A program made the translations under genes and the position numbers. From contig CAADVV010000364.1 in the NCBI GenBank assembly GCA_900752535.1, positions 1 to 15,810 of the forward strand: a stretch of 15,810 bases of DNA. The letters are read 5' to 3'. The stretch comes from Bacteroidales bacterium (lineage in GTDB: Bacteria > Bacteroidota > Bacteroidia > Bacteroidales > Muribaculaceae). A model generated the notes under the pieces. The model saw only the letters and a program-made list of their open reading frames with translations. It was not told the DNA's origin and did not search any database. Positions 15,444 to 15,810 of this stretch are shown here, piece after piece (within the stretch, counting starts at the first letter, position 1; each line of letters opens with the position of its first letter).

Positions 15444-15810
15444 ACAAGAATATGAAAAAAGCTTTACCCGCCACAATCTGCCTCATGACTTTCATGGCAT
15501 CGTCAGCCGCGCCGCTGACGCCCCGCGAAGCCCTCGACGCAGCCCTTGGTGAGACGCCGATGCGCCTCAGCTCAGAGTCAAAGAAGGCTCAGGCCTACCA
15601 TCTCAGCTGGGCGACGCCCGACTCATGTGTATATGTCTTCAGCCGTCAGGACGCAGGACACGGATTTATCGTCGCCGCGGGCGACAGCGATTTTCCCGCC
15701 TCGCTGTTGGGCTATAGCGACACAGGAGCATTTGATACGTCAGACATGCCTCCCGCCATGGAGTGGCTTTTTTTCGCGGGTTGCGCCGCGCGCGTGCCTG
15801 GGTGGCGCGC
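15440..15810 (+). CDS. C10 (streptopain-type) cysteine protease, N-terminal part (cut by right edge)
   Basis: The visible 123 codons encode a signal peptide (start at 15440, or at the in-frame ATG 15452, MKKALPATICLMTFMASSA) and the start of the inhibitory propeptide region found in C10 peptidases (Spi_C10 type). AYHLSW...CVYVFSRQDAGHGFIVAAGDSDFP, SLLGYSDTGAFD and MPPAMEWL match this region in order. The catalytic Cys/His domain would lie beyond the window. The last 40 or so bases (T7 run at 15770-15776, then very GC-rich) give a poorer match, possibly low-quality sequence at a contig end. The gene sits behind the terminator and a possible promoter of its own, so it is probably not part of the glucan operon. 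Confidence 0.75.
   Translation, partial: MNKNMKKALPATICLMTFMASSAAPLTPREALDAALGETPMRLSSESKKAQAYHLSWATPDSCVYVFSRQDAGHGFIVAAGDSDFPASLLGYSDTGAFDTSDMPPAMEWLFFAGCAARVPGWR

Noticed and set aside
15187..15495. Minus-strand open frame of 102 codons across the terminator
   Set aside because: It crosses the strong hairpin and the start of the C10 protease on the other strand; its sequence matches nothing and its composition is not gene-like.

Overview
The window looks like chromosomal DNA of a gut-type Bacteroidales. The evidence is a SusC/SusD pair with its glycoside hydrolases, a Bacteroidetes-type promoter (TTG, 20 nt, TAnnTTTG), start codons without clear Shine-Dalgarno sites, and a membrane-bound propeller/Y_Y_Y/LuxR-type regulator. 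The GC-rich coding sequence and the short C-terminal tails ending in YxNLQGQK...G.(I)YI...K would fit Muribaculaceae or a relative. That family assignment is inference.

Left part (1-3893, minus strand). Three tightly coupled genes read leftward: a large transmembrane transcription regulator (3893 to 981), a cytidylate-kinase-like P-loop protein (984 to 343) and the N-terminal part of hypF, the hydrogenase-maturation carbamoyltransferase, starting at GTG 346 and running off the left edge. Consecutive genes overlap by 4 bases (ATGA, then GTGA).

Centre (3894-4273). A 380-base divergent control region holds a good promoter for the rightward operon, a roughly 145-nt leader, and several inverted repeats that are candidate operators.

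Main locus (4274-15289, plus strand). This is a polysaccharide utilization locus: SusC transporter, SusD lipoprotein (interrupted by one in-frame TAA at 8147-8149), a 278-aa secreted protein of unknown family between two terminator-like hairpins, a GH16 laminarinase-type endoglucanase, a GH3 beta-glucosidase, and a GH128-like endo-beta-1,3-glucanase with a CBM6/35-like domain. A strong terminator follows. GH16, GH3 and GH128 together point to a beta-1,3-glucan (laminarin-, curdlan- or fungal/yeast-glucan-like) as substrate. The two endo-enzymes would cut the polymer, SusC/SusD would import oligosaccharides, and GH3 would release glucose. The divergent regulator is the obvious candidate sensor. 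Three of the proteins (278-aa, GH16, GH128) share a short C-terminal tail that resembles the end of a type IX secretion sorting domain.

Right edge (15290-15810). A new transcription unit starts with a possible promoter, a perfect inverted repeat, a 22-codon leader frame and the N-terminal part of a C10 (streptopain-type) cysteine protease, cut by the window end.

No tRNA, rRNA, CRISPR array or insertion sequence was seen. Nothing clearly outside known families was found. The most unusual points are the interrupted susD, the hairpin-flanked unknown gene and the shared tails.
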